A DNA stretch of 64,000 bases from Candidatus Schekmanbacteria bacterium (GCA_016219965.1 JACRJM010000007.1:452473-516472), one strand, 5' to 3'. Counted from the stretch's first letter, positions 36,712-46,375 are shown. Numbers and translations: made by a program. Notes: generated from the sequence alone by a model not told the origin.

Positions 36712-37947
36712 TTATTTTTTTATATTAATGGTTTTGTTATTCTCAGATTTCAGACCTGTAGATTTTATAACCCGGATGGACGCTTTGCCGGATTTAAGGC
36801 TTTTTGATAATTTCAAAACTATTTTATAGTTGCTCCATGAAATGATAGTACATTCATAATTTTTACTTCCCTGTTTAACTATAACCTTTCCTGCATCAGC
36901 ACCGAACTTCTTTCCATTAACTGTAAGCTTACTTCCTGGCGCACATGTATCTCTGCTTAAAGCTGAGATAGAAGCCGGTTTTAAATCATATATTTCTAAA
37001 CCTGTTATATATGATAAATACATAGCCCCATTACTAAATTGTATTTGTTGCATACCTCCAACTTTATAAAGTTCTGTTGCTTTTGAAGAGAGCAAATCAA
37101 TAACCCATATTCCGACAAGACCATCAGACCTCTGAGTATAATAATAAAGTTTATCATCATAAACAGTAAAAGGTTCACCTGATGACCCCATACCGTGAAA
37201 TATAGCTGTTATGGTTGGAGAAGACGGATTACTGACATCAACCTTATTTATTTCGCCACATAGGTCTATATAAAAAAATCCTTTATAATACATTAATGGA
37301 GAACAACATCCTCCTGTTTGTCCTAACACACTGGGGCTTGAGGGGTCAGAAATATCTATTATTTGAAATCCTCTTCCCCCATCTTCATTGTCTCCGACAT
37401 AAGCATAATTGCCTGAAACATAAATTCCTCCGGGTTGATTACCCGCATCAACACTCCCAAGCAAGGTGGGAGCAGAGGGATTGGAAATATCAATAAGGTC
37501 TAAATTTCCATACCAATTGTGGACGAAGGCTATACCATTAGATACGTAAATTTGCCTTGCACTTCCAGTGTTATAACTGCCTAAAAGAGTGGGCGATTCT
37601 GGATTTGATACATCAATGATTTCAAATCCATTATTTGCATCTGCAATATAAGCAATCCCGTTTTCAACAAATACATCCAGTATATCGCTGTTGTCTTCTT
37701 TATAGGTTCCCAAAAGATGAGGTGATGATTGATCTGATATATCTAAAATTACTAAGCCACCCTCCACTGCTGCAAGATAAGCAATGTCATTAACAACAAC
37801 CGTCTTCCAGACTACATTCTGTGTATATTCACCAATTAAATATTTTGAAGTTAATTTTGTAATCTTAGTTTTAGCGAAACTAACATCAACAGATAGAAAA
37901 AGAATAAAACAAATCAAAAAAGCAGTTATTGTTTTTCTTTTGGTCAT
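36712..37947 (-). CDS. Exported LVIVD-repeat beta-propeller protein with C-terminal IPT/TIG-like domain
   Basis: A 411-aa protein with a signal peptide (residues 1-25). At least five LVIVD-type repeats follow, visible as LVILDISDQSSPHLLGTY, FEIIDVSNPESPTLLGSY, LDLIDISNPSAPTLLGS, FQIIDISDPSSPSVLGQ and INKVDVSNPSSPTITAI, predicting a beta propeller. Residues 325-410 form an Ig-like fold (SRDTCAPGSKLTVNGKKFGA, as in IPT/TIG domains). It is likely a surface or periplasmic binding protein. No enzymatic motif is seen. Confidence 0.85.
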   Translation of the reverse strand: MTKRKTITAFLICFILFLSVDVSFAKTKITKLTSKYLIGEYTQNVVWKTVVVNDIAYLAAVEGGLVILDISDQSSPHLLGTYKEDNSDILDVFVENGIAYIADANNGFEIIDVSNPESPTLLGSYNTGSARQIYVSNGIAFVHNWYGNLDLIDISNPSAPTLLGSVDAGNQPGGIYVSGNYAYVGDNEDGGRGFQIIDISDPSSPSVLGQTGGCCSPLMYYKGFFYIDLCGEINKVDVSNPSSPTITAIFHGMGSSGEPFTVYDDKLYYYTQRSDGLVGIWVIDLLSSKATELYKVGGMQQIQFSNGAMYLSYITGLEIYDLKPASISALSRDTCAPGSKLTVNGKKFGADAGKVIVKQGSKNYECTIISWSNYKIVLKLSKSLKSGKASIRVIKSTGLKSENNKTINIKK

Positions 37948-38120
37948 TGTTTAGCCCCCAGCAAATTGGCAACAAGAATATAATCAACTTTAAGATAATA
38001 TTAATTACTATAATTGACAAGATTAAATTACCCCAGAGCAAGCTGCCAGGCATCCAAATATGAATACAATGTTGTCATTCCGCACAGATGCGAAATCCAG
38101 TGTTAGTAATTATTTGTGGG

Positions 38121-38186
38121 AAGCGGTGGCTGTCTGCATAAGAGCGCCTGAAGTTTGAAGCGAAATGCAGACTGCCGCCGCTGCTT
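38121..38186. repeat. Structured 3' intergenic repeat, copy 4
   Basis: A hairpin 25 bp downstream of the leftward sensor-kinase gene. GTCTGCAT/ATGCAGAC pair perfectly (38132-38139 with 38165-38172), extended outward through GCGGTGGC/GCCGCCGC with one G-T. The core in gene orientation, TCGCTTCAAACTTCAGGCGC, matches the other copies but is the most diverged. Confidence 0.62.
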
Positions 38187-38210
38187 CAAGCTGATAAAAC
38201 AGGTTTACAC

Positions 38211-40835
38211 TTACGCTGATTCGCCGAGGCGCTGGGCGGCAGGGAAAATGAAAGAAAAGGTTGTCCCCTCTCCTGCCTTGCTTTTGACATCAATCTTGCC
38301 GTTGTGCTTTTCTATTATCTCATAGACTATTGAAAGCCCCAGTCCTGTTCCGACACCGACCTCCTTGGTGGTAAAGAAGGGATCGAATATCTTGTCGAAA
38401 ACTTCTTCAGGAATACCGCATCCTGTGTCGGAAATGTTCACAACAACATTGTTCCCTTCTCCCTTTGTCTCAATGGTAAGCTCCCCGCCGTCAGGCATCA
38501 TGGCATGGTTGGCATTGATAAAAATATTGAGGAAAACCTGCTCAATTTCTTTTTTGATCCCGTTTATGCTCCTTAAATCCCAGCTCATTTCTTTTTTTAT
38601 TTTAACATTGTTAAGCTCAAGCTGATGGTCCACAATTTCAAGGCTGTCTTCGATGCACTCGTTTACATTGACCATCTCGTCTTCTTTGCCGTTTGAAGGC
38701 CTTGAAAATACGAGCAGGTCGCGGATTATCTTCTTGCACCGTTCACCTCCTTTATATGCTGTCTCAAGAAGCCTCTGTCTTTTCTTCTCAAGTCTGAGAT
38801 ACTCTTCATAGAAAGCTGCCATCTTCTGTGTGCAATCCGCATCAGGGCTGATAACCTTACATTTCGCCACTATCTCACCCGGATCAGGAACCTTTATCTC
38901 CTTTATCATGCCAAGGTTTGTGACAACACCGCTCAATGGATTGTTTATCTCATGCGCAACCCCGCCCGCCAGTCTGCCGATGGATGCCAGTTTCTCAGAT
39001 TGGATGAGTCTTTGCTGGAGCTCTTTCTGTTTTGATTCGGCCTTCTTTTTTTCTGTAAGGTCACGCAGGTCCGCCACTGCTGCAACAATCTTTCCCCTCT
39101 CATCATAGACGAACGACGAGCTTTGTTCTACGGCAATAAAAGTGCCGTCCTTTCTCCTGTACATAACCTCGGTCGGCGCGCTTTTGCCCGCCTTTCGCAA
39201 AGTATCAAGTATCCTGCGCTGGGCTTCAACATGCTCGACCTGCTTTGTCGAAAGCTCACTTGTATGCATCCCTATAAGCTCCGGTTTCTCATATCCAAGG
39301 ATATGGGAAACCGCATCATTAGCCATTCTTATTACACCGGTGGCATCGGTAACTATCATACCGTCCACCGATGCCTCAAATATCTTCTCCAGATACTCTT
39401 TTGTCTCCTTGATCTCCGCTTCAAGGCGTTTCTGCTCCGTAATATCCTCCCTCATTATGACAGCACCTACAATGCTGTTTTTCGCATCCCTTAAAGGATT
39501 GATCCGGACTGACAGCAATAGCTTCTCTTCTTTTCCCCTGAATGTGATCATCGGGTTAAAATAAGGCACACCGCCATTCAGCACATGATTATATATATCT
39601 ATTGCATTCTGCCTGAGGCTTTCCGGAATCTGCTCGATAACATCCGTTCCGATCTCTCCCTCAATATCCCTTATGAGACCTATCTTTTTCCCCTGCTTTA
39701 TTATTTCCTCGTTTATGCTCTGGATTTTTCGTTCCTTGTCAATCACCACTATTCCGACCGGAAGGTTCTTTATGATGTTCTCATTGAACTCTTTAAGATA
39801 AAGTATCTCCTCGCTTGCCTTCAGCTTCTGGATTAAAGCTTCAGCCCTCTTCCTGTTCACCCTGATCGCATACGCGCCTGAAAGCGAGAGAGCAAGGATG
39901 ATAGTCACTGAAAGGAGGACCATATAAAGGTAGCTCATACGCGCCTGGTTTGCGATTGAAGAAAGAGGAACACTGGTCACGACTTTAAAAGATATTCCCC
40001 TTAGCATCGACGTAGATGCGGAAACAAGCATCACATGCTTGCCAACCTTATGTGCGCCGCTGAAATCAGGATTCTTAAGAATATCCTGCTCTACAGAAAA
40101 ATCCTCATGACATCTGAGACAGTCATTGGTAGCTGAAAAAATACTCATCTGCACCATTTCAGGATGTGTAGGAAGATAGAGAATGACGCCGTCCTGCGAC
40201 ATCACCCATGCAGACTGTCCTTCTGAAGTGATAAGAGGGGAAACAAACCTTTTAAAGATCAGGTCAAGGTCAATGACAGCCCCTGCTATGCCGTGCAATT
40301 GTCTCTCAACTCCCACGCCGCTGTAAAAAGGCATAAGAAAAAGAAAGTGCTGCGGGCTTACAGGTTCACCATGGTTTCTGATCATTACATTTTGAATCAG
40401 ATAATCATCAGCGTGCATTCCCTTTAATTCATCAACAAGAGTCTGCGGCAATGAAATCTGTCCTGTTACAACAGCCGACGAAGTACGGACAATATTTCCA
40501 TGAAGGTCAGTGAGGAAATAGGCATCTATCTCTGCCCGGGATATGCTTTCATAATATCTGCCCAGAGATTCGCCATCCATACCTTTTTCCGCTGCTATCC
40601 TGCTGACGTTCGCAAGCCTTGCGGTAAGACTGAATTCCCTGCGCAGGTTATCAAAATAGGATGTCAATTGGCCTGCAGACTGGGATGTAACGAGAGACTG
40701 CCTTGCTGCATACTCCTTCTCAAGCTGAGCCATGTTGAGAGTGTAAATCTTCCCCACAATGATCAGAAAGAAGATTATTACAATTATTGTTGCAGCAAGA
40801 TGAATAGCGATTCTTCTAAAAAGAAATCCTTTCAT
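38211..40835 (-). CDS. Membrane sensor histidine kinase with periplasmic haem-c motif and two PAS domains
   Basis: An 874-aa kinase. A membrane segment (9-28) is followed by a Cache-like periplasmic domain of about 270 residues that contains a c-type haem motif, CLRCHED, near residue 240. A second membrane segment (about 303-325) follows. Two PAS domains (about 345-470 and 480-605) precede the HisKA helix, whose phospho-accepting His is in GGVAHEINNPLSG. The HATPase domain shows NANHAMM, DTGCGIPE and GTGLGLSIV. No response regulator is adjacent. The haem suggests sensing of redox state, NO, CO or oxygen outside the membrane. Confidence 0.88.
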   Translation of the reverse strand: MKGFLFRRIAIHLAATIIVIIFFLIIVGKIYTLNMAQLEKEYAARQSLVTSQSAGQLTSYFDNLRREFSLTARLANVSRIAAEKGMDGESLGRYYESISRAEIDAYFLTDLHGNIVRTSSAVVTGQISLPQTLVDELKGMHADDYLIQNVMIRNHGEPVSPQHFLFLMPFYSGVGVERQLHGIAGAVIDLDLIFKRFVSPLITSEGQSAWVMSQDGVILYLPTHPEMVQMSIFSATNDCLRCHEDFSVEQDILKNPDFSGAHKVGKHVMLVSASTSMLRGISFKVVTSVPLSSIANQARMSYLYMVLLSVTIILALSLSGAYAIRVNRKRAEALIQKLKASEEILYLKEFNENIIKNLPVGIVVIDKERKIQSINEEIIKQGKKIGLIRDIEGEIGTDVIEQIPESLRQNAIDIYNHVLNGGVPYFNPMITFRGKEEKLLLSVRINPLRDAKNSIVGAVIMREDITEQKRLEAEIKETKEYLEKIFEASVDGMIVTDATGVIRMANDAVSHILGYEKPELIGMHTSELSTKQVEHVEAQRRILDTLRKAGKSAPTEVMYRRKDGTFIAVEQSSSFVYDERGKIVAAVADLRDLTEKKKAESKQKELQQRLIQSEKLASIGRLAGGVAHEINNPLSGVVTNLGMIKEIKVPDPGEIVAKCKVISPDADCTQKMAAFYEEYLRLEKKRQRLLETAYKGGERCKKIIRDLLVFSRPSNGKEDEMVNVNECIEDSLEIVDHQLELNNVKIKKEMSWDLRSINGIKKEIEQVFLNIFINANHAMMPDGGELTIETKGEGNNVVVNISDTGCGIPEEVFDKIFDPFFTTKEVGVGTGLGLSIVYEIIEKHNGKIDVKSKAGEGTTFSFIFPAAQRLGESA

Positions 40836-40929
40836 TTGGCCACTAATACAGGTAAAAAGCAGTCGGTTATTATCATTTTTTTATTCTATTTTATGAATAC
40901 TCCCTTATCAAGGAGTTTTTATACTAGTG

Positions 40930-40963
40930 ATACAAGCACTGATTGCAATCAATGCGTTTGTAT
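40930..40963. promoter_or_regulatory. Long dyad upstream of the his operon
   Basis: Two arms pair over 15 positions: ATACAA, GCA and TGATTG (40930-40945) with CAATCA, TGC and TTGTAT (40946-40963), separated by single-base or two-base offsets. The centre TGATTGCAATCA is a perfect 12-bp palindrome. It lies between the divergent sensor kinase and hisB and may be an operator for either. Plus-strand ACTCC-CTTATCAAG-GAGT followed by T5 lies about 15 bp to its left. Confidence 0.5.
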
Positions 40964-41052
40964 AGTACATTTAGCAACATTGAGTATAGGGAAAAGGTAA
41001 ACTCTTAACGAATCGAGGAAGATCGTTTACATAATTTTAGAGGCAAATTGAT

Positions 41053-41652
41053 ATGGCAGAAAAAAGAAAATCAAAGGTAGAGAGAAACAGCTCTGAAACA
41101 AGGATATTTGTTAATCTCAAGATTGACGGCGAAGGGAAATCCCGCATAGATGTTGGAATACCCTTTCTCAACCACATGCTCGACCTTTTTGCACGTCACG
41201 GAGAGTTTGACATAGAGCTTAAGGGGAAAGGCGACATCGAGGTTGATTGTCACCACACGGTAGAAGATGCCGGGATAGTTTTAGGGCAGGCATTCAGAAA
41301 TGCACTGGGGCAAAGGAAAGGGATTGCGCGTTACGGAGAGGCTTATACCCCGATGGACGAATCGCTCGCACGGGTTGTGCTTGATATAAGCGGCCGCCCT
41401 TATCTTAAATATGATGTCAAAATGCCGCCAAAAAAATTCGAGGGCTTCGACTATTCACTGGTAAAGGAGTTCTTCAGGGCCTTTTCCATTCACAGCGGGA
41501 CAACTTTGCACATATCCCTGCTTTACGGAGAAAACCAGCACCACATCTGCGAGGCCGTGTTCAAAGCCTTTGGCCGGGCGTTAAAGAAAGCCTGTGACCG
41601 CACCCGTAAAGGACAGGGGATACCATCTACAAAGGGCCGTCTTGATTCATGA
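41053..41652 (+). CDS. hisB: Imidazoleglycerol-phosphate dehydratase
   Basis: A 199-aa monofunctional HisB. The manganese-binding HHxxED motif is present twice, as DCHHTVEDAG and NQHHICEAVFKAFG, with FLNHMLDLFARHG near the start. It removes water from imidazoleglycerol phosphate in histidine synthesis. No phosphatase domain is fused. It is the first gene of a hisBHAFI run and overlaps hisH by 4 bp. GAGG precedes the ATG. Confidence 0.96.
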   Translation: MAEKRKSKVERNSSETRIFVNLKIDGEGKSRIDVGIPFLNHMLDLFARHGEFDIELKGKGDIEVDCHHTVEDAGIVLGQAFRNALGQRKGIARYGEAYTPMDESLARVVLDISGRPYLKYDVKMPPKKFEGFDYSLVKEFFRAFSIHSGTTLHISLLYGENQHHICEAVFKAFGRALKKACDRTRKGQGIPSTKGRLDS

Positions 41653-42287
41653 TAGCAATTGTAGACTATGGGATGGGAAACCTGCGCAGTGTTCAGAAAG
41701 CCTTTGAGCGTACAGGCTTAAACGCACAAGTAACAAACATCCCTGAAACAATAAAAAAAGCTGACGCCCTTGTTCTGCCCGGAGTCGGAGCATTCAGGGA
41801 CTGCATGGCGAATCTTGCACATCTGGAACTTGAAGACACGGTAAAATCATTTATAAAAACAGGGAAACCCTATTTTGGTATATGCCTTGGATTGCAGATA
41901 CTCCTTACATCAAGCGAGGAGTTCGGGCTTTCAAAGGGGCTGGATATCATCAAGGGGAGTGTCGTTGAGTTTGATAAGAACATGTCTGACCCAAAATCAG
42001 GTGAGATTATGAAGATCCCTCATATGGGATGGAACACATTGGAAAACATGAAACAGTCTCCCCTCTTTGACGGGATAAAAGACGGCGAGTATTTCTATTT
42101 CGTGCACTCATTCTATGTCAAGCCTTCTGACATGGCATACGCATCATCCACAACCGGCTATGGTATAGAATTCGTGTCAAGCGTGTGGAAGGACAACATC
42201 GTTGCAACACAGTTTCACCCTGAAAAGAGCCAGACTGCAGGATTGAAGATAATTGAAAACTTCGGAAAGTGGATAAAAAAATGCTGA
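41649..42287 (+). CDS. hisH: Imidazole glycerol phosphate synthase, glutamine amidotransferase subunit
   Basis: A 212-aa class I glutamine amidotransferase. The start IAIVDYGMGNLRSVQKAF and the nucleophile motif YFGICLGLQILL with Cys, plus TQFHPEKSQ giving His and Glu, complete the catalytic triad. It supplies ammonia to HisF, encoded two genes downstream. Overlaps on both sides indicate translational coupling. Confidence 0.96.
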   Translation: MIAIVDYGMGNLRSVQKAFERTGLNAQVTNIPETIKKADALVLPGVGAFRDCMANLAHLELEDTVKSFIKTGKPYFGICLGLQILLTSSEEFGLSKGLDIIKGSVVEFDKNMSDPKSGEIMKIPHMGWNTLENMKQSPLFDGIKDGEYFYFVHSFYVKPSDMAYASSTTGYGIEFVSSVWKDNIVATQFHPEKSQTAGLKIIENFGKWIKKC

Positions 42288-43009
42288 TAATACCTGCCAT
42301 AGATCTGCGGGGAGAAAAGTGCGTAAGGCTCATACAGGGTGATTTTTCGAGAGAGAAGGTATATTCCTCAGACCCTGTAGACATTGCAATGAAATTTAAG
42401 GAATGCGGGGCAAAACTCATTCATGTCGTTGACCTTGACGGTGCAAGGACAGGGGCTCCGGGAAACCTTAAAAGCATCGAAAGGCTCCTGCACGAGATAA
42501 CTGTCCCAATAGAGGTTGGCGGAGGAATACGCACATACGAAGTGGCGAAGGGCTATGTTGAGATGGGAGTTAAACGCATAATCCTCGGCACTGCGGCAAT
42601 AAAGAACCGTGCTCTCCTTGAAAAGCTCTGCACGGATTTCCCGGGGAAGATCGTAGTCGGGATTGACACGATGAAAGGGAAGATCGCCATAGAGGGGTGG
42701 GAAAAAGATACCGGAGTCGACCTTGAAAAATTCATCAAAGAGATAAACGCACTTAAACCCAGCGCCATTATCTGCACGGATATATCAAGGGACGGTATGC
42801 TTACCGGACCTAATATCTCCTTCATGGAAAACATCCTCGGCATATCTGAAATCCCTGTGGTCGCATCAGGAGGAGTATCAAGACTTGAGGACCTGGTAAA
42901 GCTTGTAGCTGTTAGGAACGGAGCCATCGAAGGCGTCATCGTGGGGAAAGCTATCTACGAAGGGCAGATTGATTTAAAAGAAGCGATTAAAGTCATAGAG
43001 GGAAAGTAA
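42281..43009 (+). CDS. hisA: ProFAR isomerase
   Basis: A 242-aa TIM barrel. The ATG at 42281 begins the family's [17 protein letters not shown], whose Asp is catalytic; an in-frame GTG at 42269 is less likely. The second catalytic Asp is in [22 protein letters not shown] and VVASGGVS are phosphate-binding loops. It isomerises ProFAR to PRFAR in the histidine pathway and overlaps hisH by 7 bp. Confidence 0.96.
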   Translation: MLIIPAIDLRGEKCVRLIQGDFSREKVYSSDPVDIAMKFKECGAKLIHVVDLDGARTGAPGNLKSIERLLHEITVPIEVGGGIRTYEVAKGYVEMGVKRIILGTAAIKNRALLEKLCTDFPGKIVVGIDTMKGKIAIEGWEKDTGVDLEKFIKEINALKPSAIICTDISRDGMLTGPNISFMENILGISEIPVVASGGVSRLEDLVKLVAVRNGAIEGVIVGKAIYEGQIDLKEAIKVIEGK

Positions 43010-43014
43010 TCAGG

Positions 43015-43779
43015 ATGCTGGCAAAACGAATCATACCATGTCTTGACGTTAAGGAAGGACGCGTCGTAAAGGGAATAAAATTTTTAAACCTCATCGATGC
43101 AGGCGACCCTGTTGAATGCGCAAAAGTATATGATACGCAGGGGGCTGACGAACTGACATTCCTTGACATAACCGCCTCTTACGAAAAGCGCGGTATAATG
43201 ATAGACGTAGTGGAGAGAACAGCGAACGAGATATTCATTCCTCTCACTGTGGGAGGAGGGATAAGAAACGTAGACGACATAAGGGATCTCCTCAAAGCAG
43301 GCGCTGACAAGGTCTCAATCAACACTGCCGCAGTGAACAATCCTGAACTGATAATGGAAGCATCAGAAAAGTTCGGTTCCCAGTGCATTGTTGTCGCGAT
43401 AGACGCAAAACATAAAGGGCACGGGAAAGACGGTTGGGAAGTCTACATCCATGGCGGAAGAACTCCTACCGGCGCAGACGCTGTGGAATGGGCAAAACAG
43501 GCAGAAGAACTTGGCGCAGGTGAGATACTTCTTACCAGCATGGACAGGGACGGGACAAAAGACGGCTACGACCTCGCGCTTACAAGGAAGATCGTAGATT
43601 CCATAAGCATACCGGTCATAGCTTCGGGAGGTGTTGGAACTTTAGAACACATATACAGCGGCCTTTCTGAGGGGGGAGCGAGCGCCGCACTTGCAGCATC
43701 GATATTTCACTACGGAGAATATACAATAAAGGATGTTAAGGATTATCTTAATACAAAAGGAATTAACGTGAGGGTCTGA
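43015..43779 (+). CDS. hisF: Imidazole glycerol phosphate synthase cyclase subunit
   Basis: A 254-aa TIM barrel with [19 protein letters not shown] at the start and [12 protein letters not shown] later, carrying the two catalytic aspartates. TVGGGIRN and IASGGVGT are the phosphate loops. It uses ammonia from HisH to turn PRFAR into imidazoleglycerol phosphate and AICAR. Confidence 0.97.
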   Translation: MLAKRIIPCLDVKEGRVVKGIKFLNLIDAGDPVECAKVYDTQGADELTFLDITASYEKRGIMIDVVERTANEIFIPLTVGGGIRNVDDIRDLLKAGADKVSINTAAVNNPELIMEASEKFGSQCIVVAIDAKHKGHGKDGWEVYIHGGRTPTGADAVEWAKQAEELGAGEILLTSMDRDGTKDGYDLALTRKIVDSISIPVIASGGVGTLEHIYSGLSEGGASAALAASIFHYGEYTIKDVKDYLNTKGINVRV

Positions 43780-43781
43780 GA

Positions 43782-44171
43782 ATGGGAATAGAAGAAATAA
43801 AATATGACACGAACGGGCTGGTACCGGCAATAATCCAGGATGAGGAAAATAACGAAGTCCTCATGATGGCTTACATGAACGACGTTTCGCTCAAGAAAAC
43901 CCTTGAAACAGGCAAAACTTACTTCTGGAGCCGTTCACGCAAAGAATACTGGATGAAGGGTGAATCATCCGGGCACACGCAGGATGTAAAGGAAATATAT
44001 TATGACTGTGATGCGGACACGCTTCTCATCAAGGTAAAACAGAATGTTGCCGCATGCCACACAGGCTACAGGACATGTTTCTACAGAAGGGTTGACTTAA
44101 AGACAGGTCATGCACGGGAAGTGGGAGAAAAAGTTTTTGACCCTGAATCTACCTATGGAGTGAAAAAGTAA
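43782..44171 (+). CDS. hisI: Phosphoribosyl-AMP cyclohydrolase
   Basis: A 129-aa monofunctional His[28 protein letters not shown], the metal-binding [10 protein letters not shown] and [12 protein letters not shown] form the active site. It opens the purine ring of PR-AMP. The HisE pyrophosphatase is not fused and not nearby; hisD, hisG, hisC and hisE must be elsewhere. It starts 2 bp after hisF. Confidence 0.96.
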   Translation: MGIEEIKYDTNGLVPAIIQDEENNEVLMMAYMNDVSLKKTLETGKTYFWSRSRKEYWMKGESSGHTQDVKEIYYDCDADTLLIKVKQNVAACHTGYRTCFYRRVDLKTGHAREVGEKVFDPESTYGVKK

Positions 44172-44173
44172 AA

Positions 44174-44773
44174 ATGCCTTTTATCGGGCTCACAGGGAGC
44201 ATCTGCACAGGGAAAAGTACGGTGTCGAAAATGTTTGAAAGCCTGGGAGCCCGCATCATTGATGCAGATCTGATAGCCCGCGATGTCGTAAGAAAAGGAA
44301 GCCCCGTACTCCAAAAAATAGCAGAAGAATTTGGACGGGGGATATTGCTCGAAGACGGAAACCTTGACAGGGAAAAGCTTGGGAAGATAGTCTTTGCCGA
44401 TCCTGAAAAGCTTAAAAAGCTCAATAGCCTTACCCATCCTGAAATAATAAGAATAATAATGGAAGAAAGAAAACGCCTCGGGCAGGCTCATCCGGACGAT
44501 GTCATAATATTAGATGCTCCTCTCCTCTACGAGACCGGGCTTCAGCAATTTGTCGAAAAGGTAATAGTTGTTTCGGCAAGCAGGGAAAACCAGATGGAGC
44601 GTCTTCTCAAAAGAAATAATATTTCACCGGAAGATGCGCAAAACCGGATCAAATCTCAGATGGCCATTGAAGAGAAGGCAAGCCGCGCTGATTTTGTTAT
44701 AGACAGCAACTCATCTATCAGTGAAACATTAAAGCAGGTAAGAGAAGTCTATAACAGAATTCATCCCATTTAG
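44174..44773 (+). CDS. coaE: Dephospho-CoA kinase
   Basis: A 199-aa P-loop kinase. Walker A is GLTGSICTGKST, followed by LGARIIDADLIARDVV, VIILDAPLLYETG and the C-terminal basic ADFVIDSN region, all typical of CoaE. It phosphorylates dephospho-CoA in the last step of CoA synthesis. It starts 2 bp after hisI and its 3' end overlaps the convergent FKBP gene by 4 bp. Confidence 0.94.
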   Translation: MPFIGLTGSICTGKSTVSKMFESLGARIIDADLIARDVVRKGSPVLQKIAEEFGRGILLEDGNLDREKLGKIVFADPEKLKKLNSLTHPEIIRIIMEERKRLGQAHPDDVIILDAPLLYETGLQQFVEKVIVVSASRENQMERLLKRNNISPEDAQNRIKSQMAIEEKASRADFVIDSNSSISETLKQVREVYNRIHPI

Positions 44774-45198
44774 ATTATCTCGACAAGCCTTATATCAAAA
44801 TTCAGGTCCTGACCTGCAAGAGGATGGTTTACATCAATCGTTATTTCATCATCTGAAAGCTCAGCAATGGTAACGGACATGATTTTCCCATCATCCCGCC
44901 TCAGACCGATTTGTTTGCCGACTTCAGGGACAAAGTCTTTCGGGAATTGTTCTCTTTTTACTACAAAGATCATTTCTTCATCATATTTGCCATAAGCCTC
45001 TTCGGCTACGATTCTTTCTGTCTTTGAATCACCGGGAGTCATGCCTATTACAGCCTTTTCAAAACCGGGGATCATTCCGCCCTCACCTAAAGTAAATTCA
45101 AGAGGGTCGCGTCCTTCAGAGGTATCAAATACAGTACCGTCATCAAACTTCCCCGTATAGTGGATCTTTACCTTATCTCCGTCTTTTGCCTGCGCCAT
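44770..45198 (-). CDS. FKBP-type peptidyl-prolyl cis-trans isomerase, SlyD-like
   Basis: A 142-aa protein with VKIHYTGKFDDGTVFDTSEG, PLEFTLGEGGMIPGFEKAVIGM and an inserted-flap region (about 70-120), then VDVNHPLAGQDLNFDI-type closing strands (TIDVNHPLAGQDL). This is the SlyD/FkpB two-domain plan without the metal-binding His-rich tail. It acts as a folding catalyst and chaperone in the cytoplasm. AAGGAG precedes the start. Confidence 0.92.
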   Translation of the reverse strand: MAQAKDGDKVKIHYTGKFDDGTVFDTSEGRDPLEFTLGEGGMIPGFEKAVIGMTPGDSKTERIVAEEAYGKYDEEMIFVVKREQFPKDFVPEVGKQIGLRRDDGKIMSVTIAELSDDEITIDVNHPLAGQDLNFDIRLVEII

Positions 45199-45256
45199 AT
45201 AATTCTCCTTTTCGAAACACTACTAATACAGTCCAAAAAATATGTCAAAATAATTG

Positions 45257-46375
45257 CTAACCCTTTGCATCTTCCCCTAAAACTTTTTCCGTATTTTCAA
45301 GCCAGTTGCGGGCATTGAATTTTTCGACGAGCATTGAATAAGCCCTTTCACCCATCTCTCCGGCAAACTTCCTGTCACCGAGAAGCTCAATGACAGCCTT
45401 TGCCATTGCATCAGAGCTTTTTGGCGGAATGATTATCCCGCTCACCCCATCTTCAATAAGCTCAGGGATTATTCCGACCCGGGTCGCGACTATAGGTTTT
45501 TTCATAGCCATATATTCATAACAGGCACGGCTTGAGCCTTCAGAACCTTTTGAAGCTATTACCGAAACATCAAAGCATGCCGCGATATCTGCAACATCCC
45601 GCCTGTAACCGGGGAAAATAACATCTTTTTGAAGGCCGAGATCTTTTATAATATTTTTAAGCTTAGCATCAGTCTCTTCATCACGAACATCTCCGGGGAA
45701 AATTAGCTTTGCGTCAGGATACTTTTTCTTTATCTCCGGCAAAGCATTTATCAGGTATTTGTGTCCTTTTATCGGGGCAATCCTCCCCACAATCCCTATG
45801 ACCGGAGAATCTGCGGCAATCCCGAATTCCTCTCTTATGCCTACACCATCTCTTTTAAAATCAAACTCCGAAAGATCAGCACCGGTATAAACGAGGGAGA
45901 GTTTATCTTCAGTGACGATCCCGGTTTTCAGATACCCTTCCTTTATATGGGCGGAAACGCAGATGACTTTGTTTGTGTTATAGTAGAGCCAGCGGTTGAA
46001 AAAATGAGTGCGCACAGGGACATTCACATGACGCGTTCTCACAATGGGAATTTTTTTTCCGGAAATTTTAACAGCCGCAACGGAAAGCCAGTGGTCATGT
46101 CCTCTGTGGCAATGGATCACATCAACTTGTTCTTTTCTTAAAATACCAACCAGTTTCGAAATATCTGAGAAATTATCACTGATATTGAAACGTCCGTTCA
46201 TCGCAAGCTCTATCGGCTCTATCCCCTGCTCACGTGCTCTCGCGGAAACCTCCCATCCTTTCTTAGAGACAAGTATCACCTTATGGCCGCGACCAATGAG
46301 CATCCTTGTAAGCTGAAAAGCATGGGCAGCCTCGCCTATCCAGCGCCGGCTGCTGATTATTTCCAATATAGTCAT
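45257..46375 (-). CDS. Glycosyltransferase family 4 (GT4-g)
   Basis: A 372-aa GT4 enzyme separate from the main cluster and on the opposite strand. LEIISSRRWIGEAAHAFQL forms the N-terminal strand and loop. VIGIVGRIAPIKGH opens the donor domain, and ASKGSEGSSRACYEYMAMKKP carries the nucleotide-sugar site, matching GT4-a (SEGSSRGTLEAMA) more than the others, with the second catalytic Glu kept in YEYMA. It probably acts on the same surface glycan. Confidence 0.86.
   Translation of the reverse strand: MTILEIISSRRWIGEAAHAFQLTRMLIGRGHKVILVSKKGWEVSARAREQGIEPIELAMNGRFNISDNFSDISKLVGILRKEQVDVIHCHRGHDHWLSVAAVKISGKKIPIVRTRHVNVPVRTHFFNRWLYYNTNKVICVSAHIKEGYLKTGIVTEDKLSLVYTGADLSEFDFKRDGVGIREEFGIAADSPVIGIVGRIAPIKGHKYLINALPEIKKKYPDAKLIFPGDVRDEETDAKLKNIIKDLGLQKDVIFPGYRRDVADIAACFDVSVIASKGSEGSSRACYEYMAMKKPIVATRVGIIPELIEDGVSGIIIPPKSSDAMAKAVIELLGDRKFAGEMGERAYSMLVEKFNARNWLENTEKVLGEDAKG

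Noticed and set aside
7305..38186. The four structured repeats as integron attC sites
   Set aside because: attC conservation lies at the outer ends (GTTRRRY/RYYYAAC), whereas here the ends vary and the apical core is conserved; no integrase is near.
40500..41000. A 166-aa rightward frame
   Set aside because: It is antisense to the 5' end of the sensor kinase and runs through the his leader region; no family features.
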